A DNA stretch of 24,662 nucleotides from contig JAFQUA010000074.1 in assembly GCA_017408725.1 (NCBI GenBank), positions 1 to 24,662 on the forward strand, in the 5' to 3' direction. The notes under the pieces were generated by a model that saw only the letters and a program-made list of their open reading frames with translations, did not search any database and was not told the origin of the DNA. This stretch comes from Oscillospiraceae bacterium. Its GTDB lineage: Bacteria > Bacillota_A > Clostridia > Oscillospirales > Oscillospiraceae. The position numbers and the translations under genes were made by a program. Positions 22,610 to 24,662 of the stretch are shown one piece after another. Positions within the stretch are counted from its first letter, which is position 1. Every line of letters starts with the position of its first letter.

Positions 22610-24398
22610 ATTCAATATTGATATTCGTCTGTTTGGGCATGGAATTTATAGCTTCACCCTGGGTTTGCACCTGGGCTGAAGCAAATTGGAATGGACAAGC
22701 ACGCAGAATAGCCCGCTCCAACTTTTGCTTTTCCGCATAATACACCGGACGGCTCCCCCGGTCGGGCATCTCCAGCGGCTTCTCAAACTGGATGCCCCAC
22801 TGAAAGAACAGCTTCAGCTTGGTGCGCATTGGGTGTGTTCCGGTTTTCATCACCACGAAGCTACCCTTGGGCATAGATTTCAGTTCATCCGGGGACATGA
22901 GCGGCCGCTCCATCATCTGCAGGGACTGGGAATCATCGTTCTTCCCCTTCGTCACCGTGCCAGACAGGACTGTGCGGCTGCCCAGGTTCCGGGACAAGGC
23001 TTCCGCTGTCTGACTGTTCGGCGCAAAGCCGCCGAAGATGGTATCCTGGCAGTTGTCCGTCAATATCTGACTACCCTCTTTCCCGTAGTTCTTTTCCAAT
23101 TGGGCAAGGCTCTGGATGATGGGTACCAGTGTCAGTCGCCGGGAGCGGCCTGCGGAGAACAGTGGCAGGATATCAAAGGGCGGCATGGTACCCAACTCGT
23201 CACAGAAGAACACCGCCCGGTTGGGAAGCTTGCCGCCGTGCTCATTGGCAACGGAAAACAGCTCACGGGCCAGGTTCTGGATCATAAGGCTGGCAACGAA
23301 ATTCTTTGTTGCATCTTCTTCGGGGAGGATCAGGAAGATAGCGGATTTTTCTTTCACGAATAATTCTGCGTCTATGTTCCCATCAAAGCAGATGACCTGC
23401 TCCAGTTCCGTGTCTAGAAAGGCATTCAGTTTGGACAAAACTGTGGACATGACGCTGTTCATACTTTGGTCGGAAGCCATCAGTGCGGACCCGGCCAGCC
23501 ACTTTGCCTTATGGTCTGCCGGAAGCAGACTCATGATCTCATGGAACTGGTTACCCCCGCGCCGGGAACCCTGCCCCATCAGTTCCTGCACCAACTTGAA
23601 CACTGAGGCAATATGCCGTTGCTCATATCCGTCCGTTTCCTCCGGAGGAAGGAACTCAGAAAGCAGCAAAACCACAGATGCCAGCACACCCTCTGCCGCG
23701 TCGTAGAAGTAGGCATTCTGTCCGTGATCTGTGCCATCTCCATCCGGGTTGATAATGGTCTTTGCGAGGATCTTGGCATACTTTTCCGCCTTGGCTTTGG
23801 CATTCAGGTTTTTGGGGTCAGATCGAACAATGTCCATGTAACGGTTGATCAGCGTCAGCAGATTGTTCCCGTCCGACCGGGTAGGTTCCCGGAGGTCAAC
23901 CACGGATATGTTGTAGCTATAGATATCTCTGGCAATGGCGCCATAGTTCCGGGCGAGGTCACCCTTGGTATCCAGTGCAAGGAAACTCATGCCAGAGGCG
24001 CAGGCATACTCCAGATTGGGGTACAGGAAGTAGGCCGTTTTGCCCACACCGGATGCGCCAATCATCATCACGTGGATATCATCAGAATCCACCAGGGCAA
24101 CAGTGTTCTTCCCGCCCTTGCAGCCCAGCACAATGCCCTGGGGAAGTGGCTTTCCGTTGGCTGTAGGCTGTTTGCCTTCTTTGGCTGTTTGCCGCCACTG
24201 TGCCGGTGTGAATGGTACATGGTGGTAGGTTCGGATGATTTCCTGCTGGGTTGCCCACCGGGCGGTACCATGCTGACCATTGCCTACAGTCTTGTCCTTG
24301 ATGCTGTTTAGGTTGTGCCGCTGGGAGGCATAGGTTACGAAAAACAGCATCAGAATGATGCCTCCCACAGAGAGAATCAGCATGGGGATTCCATTCAT
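22608..24398 (-). CDS. VirD4/TraG-family type IV coupling protein
   Basis: A 596-residue conjugation ATPase that links the relaxase-DNA complex to the type IV secretion channel at the membrane. An N-terminal membrane segment (residues 4-24, PMLILSVGGIILMLFFVTYA) is followed by HGTARWAT, the usual lead-in of this family. Walker A is GASGVGKT (about 114-121) and Walker B is AVFFCDELGTMP (Asp400, Glu401). The TraG/VirD4 C-terminal region is present (SRNLGSRTV, MSPDELKSMPKGSFVVM). Only one membrane segment is clear, fewer than in classical VirD4. The start at 24398 (MNGIPMLILS) follows AAAGGGG and overlaps the upstream primase stop (ATGA). It shows that this region is part of an integrative/conjugative element or its remnant. 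Confidence 0.93.
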   Translation of the reverse strand: MNGIPMLILSVGGIILMLFFVTYASQRHNLNSIKDKTVGNGQHGTARWATQQEIIRTYHHVPFTPAQWRQTAKEGKQPTANGKPLPQGIVLGCKGGKNTVALVDSDDIHVMMIGASGVGKTAYFLYPNLEYACASGMSFLALDTKGDLARNYGAIARDIYSYNISVVDLREPTRSDGNNLLTLINRYMDIVRSDPKNLNAKAKAEKYAKILAKTIINPDGDGTDHGQNAYFYDAAEGVLASVVLLLSEFLPPEETDGYEQRHIASVFKLVQELMGQGSRRGGNQFHEIMSLLPADHKAKWLAGSALMASDQSMNSVMSTVLSKLNAFLDTELEQVICFDGNIDAELFVKEKSAIFLILPEEDATKNFVASLMIQNLARELFSVANEHGGKLPNRAVFFCDELGTMPPFDILPLFSAGRSRRLTLVPIIQSLAQLEKNYGKEGSQILTDNCQDTIFGGFAPNSQTAEALSRNLGSRTVLSGTVTKGKNDDSQSLQMMERPLMSPDELKSMPKGSFVVMKTGTHPMRTKLKLFFQWGIQFEKPLEMPDRGSRPVYYAEKQKLERAILRACPFQFASAQVQTQGEAINSMPKQTNINIE

Positions 24399-24662
24399 TT
24401 CTGCTGCCCCTTTCGCCAAAACAAGAGATCCTCATTCCAGTCCTTTCGGTCGGGAACGAGGATCTCATTGCATATATTCTTTTCCGTCAAACTCTTGGAT
24501 ATCCGCTGGGCTGCCTGCTGTCCGGGTTCATCGTTATCGTAGCAGATATATACCTTCTGGATGTGAGGTGCATCCTTCAGCATCTGCCACAGAACCTTGT
24601 CCGAGACACCGCAGGATGCCGCATAGCTCAGGCTTTTCCAGCAGTGCTTGTACATGGAGATA
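24395..24662 (-). CDS. Toprim-domain primase-like protein, C-terminal part (5' end off window)
   Basis: The frame is open to the right edge and ends at TGA 24395-24397, so only the last 89 or so codons are seen. The piece carries the end of a Toprim domain: IQKVYICYDNDEPGQQAAQ holds the DxD metal-binding pair, and VPDRKDWNEDLL is the usual end of DUF3991/Toprim proteins of conjugative elements. Related full proteins act as primases or primase-like partners in mobile-element DNA processing. An internal ATG at 24655 is not the likely start, because the upstream residues fit the family pattern (S-MYK). The stop overlaps the coupling-protein start by four bases. Confidence 0.75.
   Translation of the reverse strand, partial: ISMYKHCWKSLSYAASCGVSDKVLWQMLKDAPHIQKVYICYDNDEPGQQAAQRISKSLTEKNICNEILVPDRKDWNEDLLFWRKGQQK

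Noticed and set aside
1..24662. CRISPR arrays, tRNA or rRNA genes, riboswitches and insertion sequences
   Set aside because: No spaced repeats, cloverleaf sequences, conserved rRNA segments, known riboswitch cores or transposase frames were seen by reading both strands.

Overview
The window looks like chromosome of a gut-type anaerobic Bacillota, most likely a Clostridia/Oscillospirales-like bacterium. This is inferred from strong AGGAGG-type ribosome binding sites, mid-GC coding DNA, an LplABC-type sugar ABC importer without its own ATPase, a cation symporter paired with GH78 rhamnosidases, and a conjugative-element module of the kind common in gut Clostridia. No rRNA, tRNA or CRISPR array is visible. 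No gene-free stretch exceeds about 300 bases except 18163-18573, which holds a gene remnant, a terminator and a probable promoter.

Layout. (1) 1-4870, minus strand: an operon read right to left, with an Ig-like (Big_2) lipoprotein, a sugar-binding lipoprotein and two permeases. It continues off the left edge, where a ribosome binding site for another gene is visible. Two intercistronic hairpins flank the binding-protein gene. (2) 5044-6138, plus strand: a cupin/AraC regulator, divergent from that operon. (3) 6163-15519, minus strand: a five-gene catabolic operon in the order alpha/beta hydrolase, tannase/feruloyl-esterase-family enzyme, GPH cation symporter, GH78 alpha-L-rhamnosidase, GH78 alpha-L-rhamnosidase. 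Genes are overlapping or closely spaced. (4) 15679-18321, plus strand, divergent from (3): a TetR regulator, a beta-lactamase-fold serine hydrolase, a metallo-beta-lactamase-fold hydrolase and the 5' stub of a fourth gene that has been cut off. The two operons have overlapping divergent promoters and a shared palindrome that is a good candidate TetR operator. (5) 18322-19664: a terminator, then a 44-residue membrane peptide overlapping a membrane-anchored alpha/beta hydrolase. (6) 19709-24662, minus strand: part of an integrative/conjugative element, with a Toprim primase fragment at the right edge, a VirD4-type coupling protein, a winged-helix protein, a large DUF2325-type protein and a small HTH_16-type protein. 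No integrase or excisionase is in view.

How the genes may work together (inference). Regions 3 and 4 read as one regulon for import and intracellular breakdown of a rhamnosylated, ester-decorated small molecule. The symporter would bring it in, two cytoplasmic rhamnosidases would remove rhamnose, and up to four hydrolases of unrelated folds would remove acyl or lactone groups. The absence of GH105/GH88/GH28 or lyase genes argues against rhamnogalacturonan pectin and for acylated plant rhamnosides such as flavonoid, phenylethanoid or saponin glycosides. I found no match in memory for this exact gene set with this operator layout, and it is the main candidate for an undescribed system here.
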